NCBI GenBank assembly: GCA_029718625.1
Contig: CM056379.1
Span: forward strand, 56,971,487 to 57,035,486
Length of the DNA stretch: 64,000 bases
DNA from: Synaphobranchus kaupii
Lineage: Eukaryota > Chordata > Actinopteri > Anguilliformes > Synaphobranchidae
Reading direction: 5' to 3'
Position 1 is the stretch's first letter, and each line of letters begins with the position of its first letter. Of the stretch, positions 1 to 11,386 are shown piece by piece. Under the pieces are notes generated by a model. It worked only from the letters and a program-made list of their open reading frames with translations. It ran no database searches and was not told the origin of the DNA. The position numbers and the translations under genes were made by a program.

Positions 1-714
1 GTCTGGCGTTGTCTGACACCGCCCATAAACTGTAAGCGTTCTCGGCCATTGTAGTTCACAGTAAAGCAGGTATACCTGGTACATGCACAGTAGTTTGGGG
101 CTATATCTCTACTCTCAGTACAGGTAGAAAGTTGGTTGAGAGCTCATTTTAATCAGGAGGAGAGCTACTTTTCTATAAATCAAACATAATTTTTTGGTGG
201 AACTACCTTGAAGTAGTTTCATTTTTGATTTTTATTTTAACTGAACAGAGCTGAATGAACTGCAAGGCAGGTAAGCCAGGCAGTTGTATGTAAAATGTGA
301 CTACTTACACCGTGTCTTGGTTAAAGAGTACGTTTAACCAGTGAGAAATTTTGCCCAAGGGTTTCACATCATTTTTTTCCCCGCAAATAAATAAAATAAA
401 TAAGTTTTTGTCAAGGCGGGTTTCGAACATGGGTCTCCAGCATCAGAGCACGTCATGCTAACCACAAGTCTATAATGGCGCTAGACAATATAGACAAGTG
501 GAATGGGATATTTTTTCCGGTACTGTAACTTTACCTGCGGTAAATCTTTTTATGGTAGCGAGTAGGCTTAATGTCGGCTTAATCACCTCTGTTTAAGTAT
601 AATTTAAACAGCAGTTAATATTGTTACATTTCTTAGCCTTTGCAATAAAAAGATATTCTTTAATGTGAAAAGAACATTCTTATATGTGAAAAGCATAACA
701 TGCACATTGTTTTT

Positions 715-1122
715 TATTTATTTATTTTTTAAATTTGTTTCTGATTTTTTCCCCATTTTTCTCCCAATTTAGTAGCCAATTGAACCCCTATTCTATTTCA
801 ATTCCCCCTGTGTAGCAACCGCTAGAGAATCACCGCTACACAACCCCGTCAGCCGGCGATAGGACAGGAGGGCGCCACGTCCTCTTCAGGGCGCAACTCC
901 TCCGAGCTCCTGACCGTAATTCCAGCCCGCCCAGGGCTGCTATGCCCGCAGCGACTCTCTCCGAGCCCCTCCCCCCACCCGGAAGCAACCGCCAATTGCT
1001 GCTTCCACAGGGCGCCGGCCATGCTCGGATCTGGCAGGACCGGGGCGCGAACCCCGATCCTCGGAGTACAACCGCACCGACTAAAAGTCGGTGCTTTTTA
1101 CCGCTGTACCACCGCGACGGCC
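715..1122 (-). mobile_element. tRNA-derived SINE, complete with 15-bp target duplication
   Basis: On the minus strand the head (1039-1118) has an A-box-like TGGTACAGCGG, an anticodon-like stem-loop (CACCGAC-TTTTA-GTCGGTG) and a T-arm with GGTTCGCGCCCC. The body is GC-rich and the 3' end is AT-rich (TAAATAAATAAAAAA). Flanks 700-714 and 1123-1137 are ATGCACATYGTTTTT direct repeats, the target-site duplication. Acceptor-stem pairing is poor, so this is a retroposon and not a tRNA gene. Confidence 0.85.
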
Positions 1123-1314
1123 ATGCACATCGTTTTTGTCGAAAATAATGTAACTGTAGTGAACTGGCGTGGCTCAAACCCGGGTCTCCAGGGTGGTAGT
1201 CTGGTGCCATAACCACCAAGATAATGACGCTTTCACGTTTCATGGGGCAGTTAGACAGCCTGTTAAGCATGTAGCGATAGTGTACTTTGAGATCAGACTA
1301 GTTTGATCAGATGT

Positions 1315-1660
1315 TTTCATTGGCAGATCAGATGTTGTTATCCAATGAGAAGAATTATTCTTTGAGGGCATGGAGCATTTTTGATGATGAACTCGGCAAG
1401 AAGAAGAAGAAAAAATAAAAAAATAACCAAAGTTTGTGGCTTTATTGTGTGGGTGTGTGAAGTTGCACTTCTGTGTAGTTACACAAGGTCAGAACGTACA
1501 GAAGTTAATGTTTTTAAGGGCTGGGTGTCTGTGGTCATTGTGGTTATTTTTGTAGGAAACCCTGAAAAGTAGCAAACTCTCAGTGCTGTATAGGTATGGG
1601 GCATACCCCGCCGAGCCGTAACTTGGCGGATGGCTTACCTGCCATCCCAATCTGATCAAA
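1315..1660 (+). repeat. Dispersed repeat, copy 1 (inverted partner at 34715-35075)
   Basis: Contains ggctttattgtgtgggtgtg, ggtcattgtggttattttt and a terminal hairpin around ggcataccccgccgagccg. The same blocks occur in reverse complement at 34715-35075. No ORF; probably a short non-autonomous element. Confidence 0.6.
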
Positions 1661-2137
1661 TTGAAGGCTCTAAATCTCAGAAAATAGCAGTTACTGGTGT
1701 TTAAGGAATTAAATAGCTCCAAATCACCCCCGGGAGGTTTTTCCACCCCCAGCCTAACATTGGCTATTCCCTGGCCGGAAACTTCTTGGCTACTGCTTGT
1801 AGAACACCTGGCATAACTGAAATAGTTTGGCATTATCTCACATTTTTCCTCCACGAGAGACCCATGTGTTAAGTGAGTGCAGGTAAAAATAAGATGCAAT
1901 AGTCTTGGGTAAAGGCTCTTGTCTGGCCAGTGGATGATAAGAGATAATTATGTACTGTTCTAAAAATAACCAGGTTGGCTTATCTTTTGGAGATCTTATT
2001 TGAAGATTATCCATGGCAGAATTGGGGAGCGGGTTTGTGCATTATAAGACGCTCTTTGGGCCCTCTCTGCTGTGTTGTGAGCTGAACTGGCTTGAAATTC
2101 AGATGTTATGTAATAGCTGTATTTTCCTGGGAGCTTT

Positions 2138-2143
<6 letters not shown>

Positions 2144-2176
<33 letters not shown>
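2144..2176 (+). repeat. (CA)n microsatellite
   Basis: About 15 CA dinucleotide units. Other simple tracts: (TG)n 8351-8384, (TA)n 22618-22671, (CT)n 24345-24371, (CA)n 23680-23715, (GT)n 33341-33363, (CT)n/(CA)n 45823-45862, (ATT)n 46433-46462. Confidence 0.95.
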
Positions 2177-2179
<3 letters not shown>

Positions 2180-2239
2180 TCACACTCCCAAGTCACACAA
2201 CTAGTTACATAAATGCACACAGTCATAGGGAGTGGTCCA

Positions 2240-4850
2240 TATGGAGGATTATTCAACCCAAAATTAAAATTAAAATGAAAATGGAAAATGAAAATGGAGG
2301 ATTATTCAGCCCAAAATTAAAATTAAAATCTTCATTTTCATTATCGTTTTCATTTTCATTTTCATTATCGCTTTCATTTTCATTATCGTTTTCATTTTCA
2401 TTTTCGAACTGTACTATCTATGTAAATGAGGGGGTATGGTCAAGCAAGCAGGGTGGGCCTCATACCGGTTTAGTGCAGTAGCACTTAATGAACACTAGGG
2501 GGAGCATAGCATAGGGATGGGTAACAGTCTATGCTTGATACTATGCTCTCAGGGCACTCATACGTTTTAATGTATGAAATTATGAAGAATCTGAGCAGTG
2601 TTATAAAGTATTCTTGTTTTATGAAAGAAACGGAGCTAGCTAGCCAGCGCTACGCTGTGTAGGCTATAGGTCAAACCTGCGAGGTGGAAAATCCAGGTTC
2701 AGAAAGTGAAAGTCCTCCCCATTCATTTGTTGCAATCACCTGGATTTGCTAATTATCACAATTCTTCAGCCAAGAGCTAGGAGCTAACTAGGCTAATTAG
2801 TGAAATCGTGAGTTCATGGGTGGAAGATACACGGCAGGACTTTTAGTTTCTGACCCCTGGAATTTCCACCTCTGCAAACCTGGTAGTAGCCTACGATAAG
2901 CTACATTGTGGCAGGTTAAACGTTGGATTGGATGGTTGTGTTGTGAAATCCTCTCTTAAAATACATGAAAAGACCGCAAATGAGTCACTGGATCGTTTAA
3001 ACTTTTAACCTGGCTCCGGTACTTTAAGCGAACATTAAGGCATTGCTTCAAAAAGTCTATCGACAGCCAGATTCTATTCTATATGTTATGCAAAATGAGA
3101 AATGTTAATGTAGGCTATTTGAAAGTGAGTCGGCTTCATCATACATCTATCGTTAATTGTGTTTACTGTACTTCATGTGTGTGCCATGAGTCACTGGACC
3201 GTTTATTTTAACCTGGCTCCAATAGATCTAGCTAGCCTACTTCAAACGAACATTAAAGCATAGCTTCTAAAAGCTAGCTAGATTCATGACGGTCGTCAAA
3301 AAATATGGTCGCAAATATGAATATGCTAGGGAATGAAAGGTGCGTTTTTGCGTTGTGAAAGAAAAAATATTGCTGAAGACAGCTGAAAATGGAACGCACA
3401 AAATGGTGCTATGACGTTTTATTCTATCCGGTTGTTTTAATACACATCGGAGCTAGAATCCTGAAAAATAAACAAGAATGTCTAAACTTGGAACCTGCCA
3501 AGTGTGTCGTTGTTTTTTCCCTGAGGGAATTTCACGAAGCAGAGGTGTAGCCTAGCTACTAAACGAGATTAAGGGGTTAGACAGCTAATTTAAATTTCCA
3601 CCCTGGATTTTCTGTATATCACAAAGCCGACTCACTTTCAAATGCATTAATGTCTCGATAGACTTTTAGAAGCTATGCCTTAATGTTCGTTTGAAGTAGG
3701 CTAGCTAGATCTATCGGAGCCAGGTTAAAATAAACGGTCCAGTGACTCATGGCACACACATGAAGTGTGTAATACAGTAAACACAATTAACGATAGATGG
3801 GTAACATAAACACTTATGAGAGCTATTTTAGGATAATAATAAACAGCTAGCAAGCTCAATTTAAGATTTAACCCTGGATTTTTTGTATGACGAAGCCGAC
3901 TCACTTTCAAATAGCCTACATTAACATTTCTCATTTTGCATAACATATAGAATAGAATCTGGCTGTCGATAGACTTTTTGAAGCAATGCCTTAATGTTCG
4001 CTTAAAGTACCGGAGCCAGGTTAAAAGTTTAAACGATCCAGTGACTCATTTGCGGTCTTTTCATTTATTTTAAGAAAGGATTTCACAACACAACCATCCA
4101 ATCCAACGTTTAACCTGCCACAATGTAGCCTATCGTAGGCTACTACCAGGTTTGCAGAGGTGGAAATTCCAGGGGTCAGAAAGTAAAAGTCCTGCCGTGT
4201 TTCTTCCACCCATGAACTCACGATTTCACTAATTAGCCTAGTTAGCTCCTACCTCTTGGCTGAAGAATTGTGATAATTAGCAAATCCAGGTGATTGCAAC
4301 AAATGATTGGGGAGGACTTTCACTTTCTGAACCTGGATTTTCCACCTCGCAGGTTTGACCTATAGCCTACACAGCGTAGCGCTGGCTAGCTAGCTCCGTT
4401 TCTTTCATAAAACAAGAATACTTTTTAACACTGCTCAGATTCTTCATAATTTCATACATTAAAACGTATGAGTGCCCTGAGAGCATAGTATCAAGCATAG
4501 ACTGTTACCCATCCCTATGCTATGCTCCCCCTAGTGTTCATTAAGTGCTACTGCACTAAACCTGTATGAGGCCCACCCTGCTTGCTTGACCATACCCCCT
4601 CATTTACATAGATAGTACAGTTCGAAAATGAAAACGAAAATGAAAATGAAAACGATAATGAAAATGAAAATGAAAACGATAATGAAAATGATAATGAAAA
4701 TGATAATGAAAATGAAAACGAAAATGAAAAGATTTTAATTTTAATTTTAATTTTGGGCTGAATAATTTTCCATTTTCATTTTCGTTTTCGTTTTCATTTT
4801 CATTTTCGTTTTCATTTTCATTTTAATTTTGGGTTGAATAATCCTCCATA
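2240..4850. mobile_element. 2.6 kb fold-back (long-TIR) DNA element with 6-bp target duplication
   Basis: Both ends read TATGGAGGATTATTCAACCC in inverted orientation, and GGTCCA flanks the element directly at 2234-2239 and 4851-4856. Arms of roughly 1.05 kb (2240-3285) and 1.2 kb (3655-4850) are near-perfect reverse complements. A loop of about 370 bases (3286-3654) repeats part of the right arm. Subterminal tracts of GAAAAT/ATTTTC hexamers lie in each arm (2265-2405, 4620-4830). There is no transposase ORF. A 6-bp duplication is reported for few superfamilies (for example IS3EU or Dada), so the class is open. Confidence 0.88.
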
Positions 4851-4856
4851 GGTCCA

Positions 4857-7800
4857 GGGCTCATCCAAGGTGAAGAGATCCAGGTTCCCATCATCTGGTT
4901 AGGTTGTCTGATCCTTCGTTTGGGTGGGATCTTTTGTCCCACATCCCCAGGCTCGGGGCCGAGGGGCTATCCTTTTACCACCCCGAGCCTAGGGGGGGGT
5001 TCACCCGGACTATATTTCAGGGCACACCTCCAGTAGCCACGTCACCGTGTCATCATCCAGAACCGACAGACCATGCATCCCATTGGGTGCCCGATAAATC
5101 GGGCAGTCCAGGATGACATGGTCTGCGGTTTGTTCCTCCGCGCCACACTCGCAGGCTGCGCAAGAAGCCAAGCCCCATCTGTGCATCGATGAGCGGAAGC
5201 GCCCAACGCCGGTCCGGAGGCGGTTAAGCCTCACCCATGCCAGTCTAGGCAGGTCCACCCCAATAGGGGGAAAACCGACGTCTGGGATGAAGTCACGGAG
5301 TCTAGAGGTGTTCTCCTCCCACTCCGTGCTCCAGATGTAATCCGCCCACCGTGCCGCACTGATGTTAAGATCACTGCATTGCTGCAGGAATTCCTGTGCG
5401 GCAGGCACAAATGGGTGTCTCGACTTAAGGCGCCGGGGAGGCTCAGCAATTACAGCGAGCCTTTCGTGGAGCAGATGGTTTGGCTCCATGGCCCGGCACG
5501 CGAGACGTGCTGTGGCTCCCGCGCGGCGAAGCCCAGCGGGCTGGATGCCTGCAAGAATGGGAAGATTGTCCACGGGAGTGGGACGCAGGCATCCTGTCAC
5601 GATGCGCAAGGCTTCGTTGATGGGCGTATCGATGAGGCGGGTGTGGGCACTGCGACACCATACCGGTGCGCAGTACTCACTAGTCGAGTAAACAAGGGCC
5701 AGGGCTGCCGTACGCAATGTTCTTGCGTCGGCGCCCCAGCCTGACCCGACTAGTCGCCTCATCAATGCCACACGAGATGTTAACTTCTTGCGCAGTGACT
5801 CAAGGTGTCGGCGAAACGTGAGCGACCTGTCCAATGTCACGCCGAGGTAGATTGGCTCAGCGCAGCATGGCAGGGGTGTTCCGCCAATATATATTCGGAG
5901 CTCACGTTTAGCCTCCCTGTTGTTAAGATGGAAGGCCGCCGACACCGTCTTTGCCTCGCTGAGCTTCAACCTCCATTTCCAGAGGTATGCCACTAGTGTC
6001 TGCATGTCCTGGCTCAAAGTCCCCTCCAATGACTGCCAGTCTCCAGCGGAGTACACCAACGCGAGGTCATCCGCGTAGGCATACTTCCGCGAGACTGTAT
6101 CAGGCAAGTCATAAGTGTAGATATTATAGAGGAGGGGGGCCAGGACAGATCCCTGGGGGACGCCGTTCTTGAGGCGTCGTAACCTGCTTTGCTGTCCGCT
6201 ACCGGTGGTAAGGTTAAAGCTGCGATTTCGGACAAGCTCCAAGATCATACTGACCATGTGCCTGTCCGGCAGCAGGCGGAGCAGCTTGCAGGTGAGGCCG
6301 CGGTGCCATACGGTATCATAGGCAGCCGTCAGATCGACAAAAACGGCTCCGGCCTTCTTCTTGAACGAAAAGCTGTCCTCGATGTCTTGAGTCATCAAAG
6401 TGACTTGGTCTACGGTCGATCTCCCGCGTCGGAACCCGGCCTGCTCCCGAGGGAGCAGTGGGTCGACGATCGGTTCGACGCGGGCGTAGATAAGACGCTC
6501 GAGGATCTTGAAGGGGATGCAGAGCAAGGAGATGGGACGGTAGCTCTTAGGATCCCCTTCAGGCTTATTCGGCTTAGGGATCGCGACAACTAGGGCTCTT
6601 CTCCAGATTTTGGGGATCTTGAGTTGGCGCAAGCAGGAAGAGAGGAAAGCTCTTAACCAGGACTTCAGGGCAGGTGCGGCATGGAGTATAAGCTCCGGGC
6701 AGATGGAATCAGGGCCCGGAGCTTTTCCTGGCTTTAGGTGCTGGAGGGCGGCAGCGAACTCCTCCGGTGTGAATTCACCGGAGATGTTATCGCTGCTAGA
6801 TGTTGGGGCCCTCCAGAGGTCAGACACTTCCTTTGCCACGAGTCGTGATGACTCGCGGTCTTTACCCTCGTATACCCCATTTTTCACAAATTGTGATGCG
6901 ATTTTATTTGCAGAAATGGGGCAGTGACGAGGTGAGTGTCTTGACCTGCCAGTGAGGTTGTTCAGGATACTCCATGCCTTGCGGCTGGAGTGCGAGAAGT
7001 CGATGGAATTGACAGCCTCCTCCCAGCGCTCTTGTCTCCTCCGGCCGAGTCTTGACAACAGGGCTGTAGCAGCCCTGTTTGACTCGGTTCCGGCAGGAGC
7101 CTGAAGGAAAACGCGGTAGAGGTTCTCGCACTCCGCATCCCAGCACGGTTTGTAGCTATTGCGACGTCCGCGTGGGATGGATTTCTTGGCCGCTTTCACT
7201 AACATGCCACAGAAGTCCCGGTATGCCTCATCCACGTTGTTGGTATTAGGCGATGGGAGACGCCACGTGGATTTGTTAGTGAAGAGGCGGAAGCGTTTCC
7301 AATTGGCCTTACGGAAATTCCATCGCTTCACCGGCTCACTCGGGATAGAGTCCACGAGTTTAGGCACGGTTATCAGCGATGGTCGATGTTGGGACCGCGG
7401 GAACTTTCCGAGCACACGTCTGTCCGGGAGCTGGTTGTCTGCACCGACACTCGCAAATGCCACGTCAGGATTCGTCCCAGTGTTCCAGCGACCGGAGAGA
7501 AAGCTGGCTGCACCCTTTGGATCGTATAACAGGGCCAGGCAGTTGTTAGCTGCCCAAGCAGCCAGGTTCTCTCCGTTGGGCGTGTTGGTATTGTACCCCC
7601 AGTCTTCATGCTGACAGTTAAAGTCGCCAGCATAGAGACAGGGGTGGGGGAACACCGGGACAGACACCGGCGTGAATCGCGAGGGGGGAGGCTTGTAGAC
7701 GTTTACAATTTTAAAACCGGCAACGTCCACGCACAACCACTCAATCTCCGAGTCAGCCGGAGATTGATCGGCGAGAGTCCAGCTCAGCCTTTCATGGACA

Positions 7801-8190
7801 AACGTGGCAAGGCCGTGTTTCCTGCTTAGGATAGACCCAGCTAGTGTGAAATTTGGTAATACTAGCTTATCTGCTGAAAAGCAATGGGTCTCCTGGAGGA
7901 GGATGACGAGGGCCTTGGTGGTATAGGCCAACTCCTCAATGACGCTGATCTTGTTGGAGGTGAGTCCTTCGGTGTTCAGCTGCAGTATTCTGGGTTGGAG
8001 GCCAGCGGAGTAATCACCACCGGCTCTCCTCCCCGACTGCAGCCGAGCACCAGCCCGGGTGAGGGCCCTAAATTGGCAAATTCTGTTTCGCTCATGACTG
8101 CGATTGGCAGTCATGAGTTACTGACGGGAGACACCACGAGAAGGTGTTTGCCATGTCCCCCATGTCTGATCCTGACCCCTCATCTGTAGG
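4857..8190 (-). mobile_element. Non-LTR retrotransposon (LINE), Jockey/I-like, near full-length ORF2
   Basis: Minus-strand element holding the ORF at 5010-8114. The 3' part (4857-5009) is short and ends beside the fold-back element. Only about 75 bases precede the ORF, so it is either 5'-truncated or a single-ORF family. It is GC-rich compared with its AT-rich surroundings. I could not find a clear target-site duplication. Confidence 0.85.
5010..8114 (-). CDS. LINE endonuclease / reverse transcriptase, intact 1034-residue ORF
   Basis: Would nick target DNA and reverse-transcribe the element RNA. The N-terminal APE-type endonuclease shows LNTEGL (46-51), QETH (75-78), GDFN (163-166) and SQHRPS (241-246), with Gln where APE nucleases usually have Asp before the His. 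The reverse transcriptase runs from about 455 to 780: KPGKAPGPDSI, SYRPISLL, QAGFRRGRSTVDQ, FVDLTAAYD, GVPQGSVLAPLLYN and the catalytic YADD at 680-683. The C-terminus has a Cys/His cluster (CAACECGAEEQTADHVILDC). No RNase H domain and no ORF1 are seen. There is no stop or frameshift over 3.1 kb, so the copy is young and could be active. Clade placement is tentative. Confidence 0.9.
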   Translation of the reverse strand: MTANRSHERNRICQFRALTRAGARLQSGRRAGGDYSAGLQPRILQLNTEGLTSNKISVIEELAYTTKALVILLQETHCFSADKLVLPNFTLAGSILSRKHGLATFVHERLSWTLADQSPADSEIEWLCVDVAGFKIVNVYKPPPSRFTPVSVPVFPHPCLYAGDFNCQHEDWGYNTNTPNGENLAAWAANNCLALLYDPKGAASFLSGRWNTGTNPDVAFASVGADNQLPDRRVLGKFPRSQHRPSLITVPKLVDSIPSEPVKRWNFRKANWKRFRLFTNKSTWRLPSPNTNNVDEAYRDFCGMLVKAAKKSIPRGRRNSYKPCWDAECENLYRVFLQAPAGTESNRAATALLSRLGRRRQERWEEAVNSIDFSHSSRKAWSILNNLTGRSRHSPRHCPISANKIASQFVKNGVYEGKDRESSRLVAKEVSDLWRAPTSSSDNISGEFTPEEFAAALQHLKPGKAPGPDSICPELILHAAPALKSWLRAFLSSCLRQLKIPKIWRRALVVAIPKPNKPEGDPKSYRPISLLCIPFKILERLIYARVEPIVDPLLPREQAGFRRGRSTVDQVTLMTQDIEDSFSFKKKAGAVFVDLTAAYDTVWHRGLTCKLLRLLPDRHMVSMILELVRNRSFNLTTGSGQQSRLRRLKNGVPQGSVLAPLLYNIYTYDLPDTVSRKYAYADDLALVYSAGDWQSLEGTLSQDMQTLVAYLWKWRLKLSEAKTVSAAFHLNNREAKRELRIYIGGTPLPCCAEPIYLGVTLDRSLTFRRHLESLRKKLTSRVALMRRLVGSGWGADARTLRTAALALVYSTSEYCAPVWCRSAHTRLIDTPINEALRIVTGCLRPTPVDNLPILAGIQPAGLRRAGATARLACRAMEPNHLLHERLAVIAEPPRRLKSRHPFVPAAQEFLQQCSDLNISAARWADYIWSTEWEENTSRLRDFIPDVGFPPIGVDLPRLAWVRLNRLRTGVGRFRSSMHRWGLASCAACECGAEEQTADHVILDCPIYRAPNGMHGLSVLDDDTVTWLLEVCPEI

Positions 8191-8349
8191 GACTGTAATG
8201 TATACCACAGAGCCCCAGGTACACAGCAAGGCGACAGAGCAAATCGGCAGTGCTTACTCAGCGCTACACCAGTTACTTTACCGGCTGTGGTCCGCAGCTT
8301 GTGTGGACTGAATGAGATGGTACTGTGCTTCTCTTTGTCTGATACTGAG

Positions 8350-8386
<37 letters not shown>

Positions 8387-8850
8387 TGAATAGTGCTGTT
8401 CACCGAACATTACACAAAGCGCAGTCCCAGGAACATTGCAGAAAGGTCACCTGATACTCATCTGCTAACAGCTCAGTGTGATGCAATCTGATTTCTTCCA
8501 CTTACCCTTGTAATCTCTGACTTTATTTATTTATTTATTTCAGTGTAGATAAGTGGCCTGCATTTCCCCTATAAAAGCCTGTGTGCAGGCTAAGTGGCTC
8601 CCCTACATAAAGACAAGAAATAACACATGTTACTGCCAGCTCATGCAAAAAACAATCCCAGTGTTCTGTTGAGGCATGATGGCTTTCAAATGTATTCATA
8701 TCCTTGATAAACTTTATGAAAAAAGGGGGTTTTGATGATTTGAGGAAATCCAAGTATGCCGTCAGTATTTTTTATGAATAAATAAAATTATGTAATGATG
8801 TAATTTCGACCAGGGGGACAACATGTGTTTTACAAATAATTTGTAGAGGT

Positions 8851-8882
<32 letters not shown>

Positions 8883-9680
8883 AAAAACTCACATTTATAG
8901 ACAATCTATAAAGAAGAAAAAAGAAAGAAGAACCCGTGTGTTATCACTGGATATGAGGTAATGGACGAGAGTAGGAATTCAATTGGTCGCATTGTTTGTC
9001 ATGAGGGCAGAGAGCAGTCTCGACATTTCAGGTAACAAGACTGACTTCCACAAATCTTGTGAAGACTATAGAAAAAGTCTTTGATTTCTGCGCTGAATCT
9101 ACAACTTCCATTGTGGAGTCCTTCTTACAAAAATGGGTTCCAAGGCTATTGGGGTATTATTCTGCCAGGAAGCATATATAATACATTTTCCCCATAACTT
9201 GTGACAAAAGTGCTTTAAGTGGCAACTGAAAACCAAAGTTTTCAAGTCTGTTGCATTTATGTTCAGAAACTGCTTTTTTGAGAGTGGCAGCTTGATTCCA
9301 TTGTTCATGGTTGTTGAAAATAAGTTGCTGAGGTGGTTTTTCCAGACTGCTACACCTTGGGACCATTTTAGTGTTATCAAAAATTGATTGCAGCAGTGTG
9401 CATAAAATGGATGACATTTTATGATGCCCAGCTCAAATTATGCAATGTGAGGTCAGGTGGACCCTTGTGCACAATTCTTCTATGCTGTTGTAGTGCTACT
9501 TATTCTTTAATGGGGATGGAGCGGACATGAAGGCCTTATCGTTCTTATCATTGTTGAATCTCATCGCGTTAAACCCTGTCAACAGCGGCACGTCGACTCA
9601 CCCACACAGTACATGGAGTTTGCCTCCTGATAAACAAAAAGACACAATAAAAGGGCTCGCTCTGGTGTGTGATGGGTTGG
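8191..9680. other. No gene recognised; microsatellites only
   Basis: Holds a TG tract (8351-8384), TTTA/AAAT tracts (8525-8542, 8855-8885) and AT-rich sequence. Short ORFs around 9099-9417 show no family motif. Confidence 0.5.
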
Positions 9681-9688
9681 GTTTCTAT

Positions 9689-10527
9689 TAGACTTCTCAG
9701 TTTCAGCCCGAGCCCGACGGGGCCCGAAAAAGCCCGTCGGGTAGGGCCGGGTTCGAGCCGACAATTTATGCTAATTGGTCGGGTCGGGTAGGGCTCGGGC
9801 TGCGCAAAAAGAAAAGAAAAGAATGTCTCTGTGTGTATTTACAGTACGCTAATCTGTATTTTTACATGTGGTGCTGATTGCTAATTTTGGAGTCAATCAA
9901 TTGTCAAGACTTTCTCTACTTGTTAAAAAGTAGCTATTTATTTTATTTATCCAACATCTCCCGTCTGCTGTAACTATACGGCGAATGTAGGCGTTCGAGT
10001 TGAAGTTGAAGTATCTTCTGCTGTGTGATAAATGATAATAGGGCAATAATAATGAAGCAAGAACATGCGAACTAGCCTACACAACAATAAAATAGTTGAA
10101 TCCCGTTCTAACGAAAAAACACAACTTCTATTACAGCATGGCAAACATTAAAACATTAGTACAAATCTAATTGCTTGCTTTCAGCAAAATTGGTTTATTC
10201 TGCTGCTCTCAATTACTAAAACTGTTAAAAACTCAAAAACAGTAGGCTAAAAACACAGCTAGTTTGTGGCGTTCCTGCTTGCTCGCTCCTTCTCTCCCCC
10301 TCTCTCTCTTGCTCTCTCTCACCCTGTTGTGGTATGTGATTTGAGCGGCCGCCTACGTAAATTGCGTAAATTACTTTTCTGGCAATAACCGACTTTTTTT
10401 TTTTCGGGTTTGGTCGGTCTCGGGCTCAGTATTGTATGTGATGATCTCGGGCAAGCCGGATTCGGGCTTCAGCTCACTCGGGTCGGTTCGGTTCGAGTTT
10501 GAATTTTCAGGCCCGTTGAGAACTCTA
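9689..10527. mobile_element. hAT MITE with perfect 8-bp target duplication
   Basis: GTTTCTAT lies directly outside both ends (9681-9688 and 10528-10535). Imperfect terminal inverted repeats start TAGACTTCTCA / TAGAGTTCTCA. The subterminal parts are full of CGGGC/GCCCG motifs. 839 bp, no transposase. Confidence 0.88.
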
Positions 10528-11386
10528 GTTTCTATACCTAGATTCTCAATCACCGGCAACAAAATTTATATTTATATTTAAATCTGGAACGCCTCCTCAA
10601 AACAGAGACAGAACCCTGTTGAAATGGCATGCAATATTTCAAAGCTTATTATTGTTTCACGTCACAGATGAGAACAACATATGGAAAGAATTTCAATACA
10701 GCTTTTAGGACACACTCAGATGCAAACAAAAATGGTATGCAGGACTTTTCAAAATCATTAATCAGAAGTTAATCATAATTGTGCCCTTGAGTATGTAATA
10801 TCATATTTTTATTCTGGTTTACAAAGCTTATTTTCCTCACTTATGACAACCTGTGACTCAGATTTTGGCTTGCTATGTGCCATGCAGATCCGATGGGGTT
10901 TGAACAGACCGGAAGCACTTAGACAGAGGTTAAGTGAGCTGACACTTGTGTACGCTCTTCCTGGGAATGGTTTTGCTTTGTTGTTCCATGTGTGGAGGTT
11001 TGGGTGTCATACTTTCTTCATTAGGTACATATTCATTACTACCCACGTGACACTTACACCTGACTCAGGACTGTTTACTTATGCACAAACACACACACAC
11101 ACGTGTTACAATGGTGTAACTTGATTCAGGGCTCAGATTGTCCTTGAAGTCAGGCAATCTATTGCATTGCTTGGTTGAGGTTTATTGCAATCTGTAAATA
11201 CTCTGGTTCTGAGCGACCCAACCCGGATCCTGTATCAATCTTTCCTTACAGTCAGGCACTTAACCATCCAGTTTGACTCATCATTGCCTTGAAAAAATCT
11301 ATCTGGATTCCCTCCCAGTGCTGAGCTTGCTAATGGTTTATAGAGAGTAGGAAAGCCGGCTGGGCTATGGCCCTATGAGAGTGAAC

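Noticed and set aside
1039..1118. tRNA gene on the minus strand (anticodon loop CTTTTAG)
   Set aside because: Acceptor stem does not pair, and it is the head of a SINE with target duplications on both sides.
836..1270. 144-residue minus-strand ORF
   Set aside because: Lies over the SINE; GC-rich repeat read as protein, no family motif.
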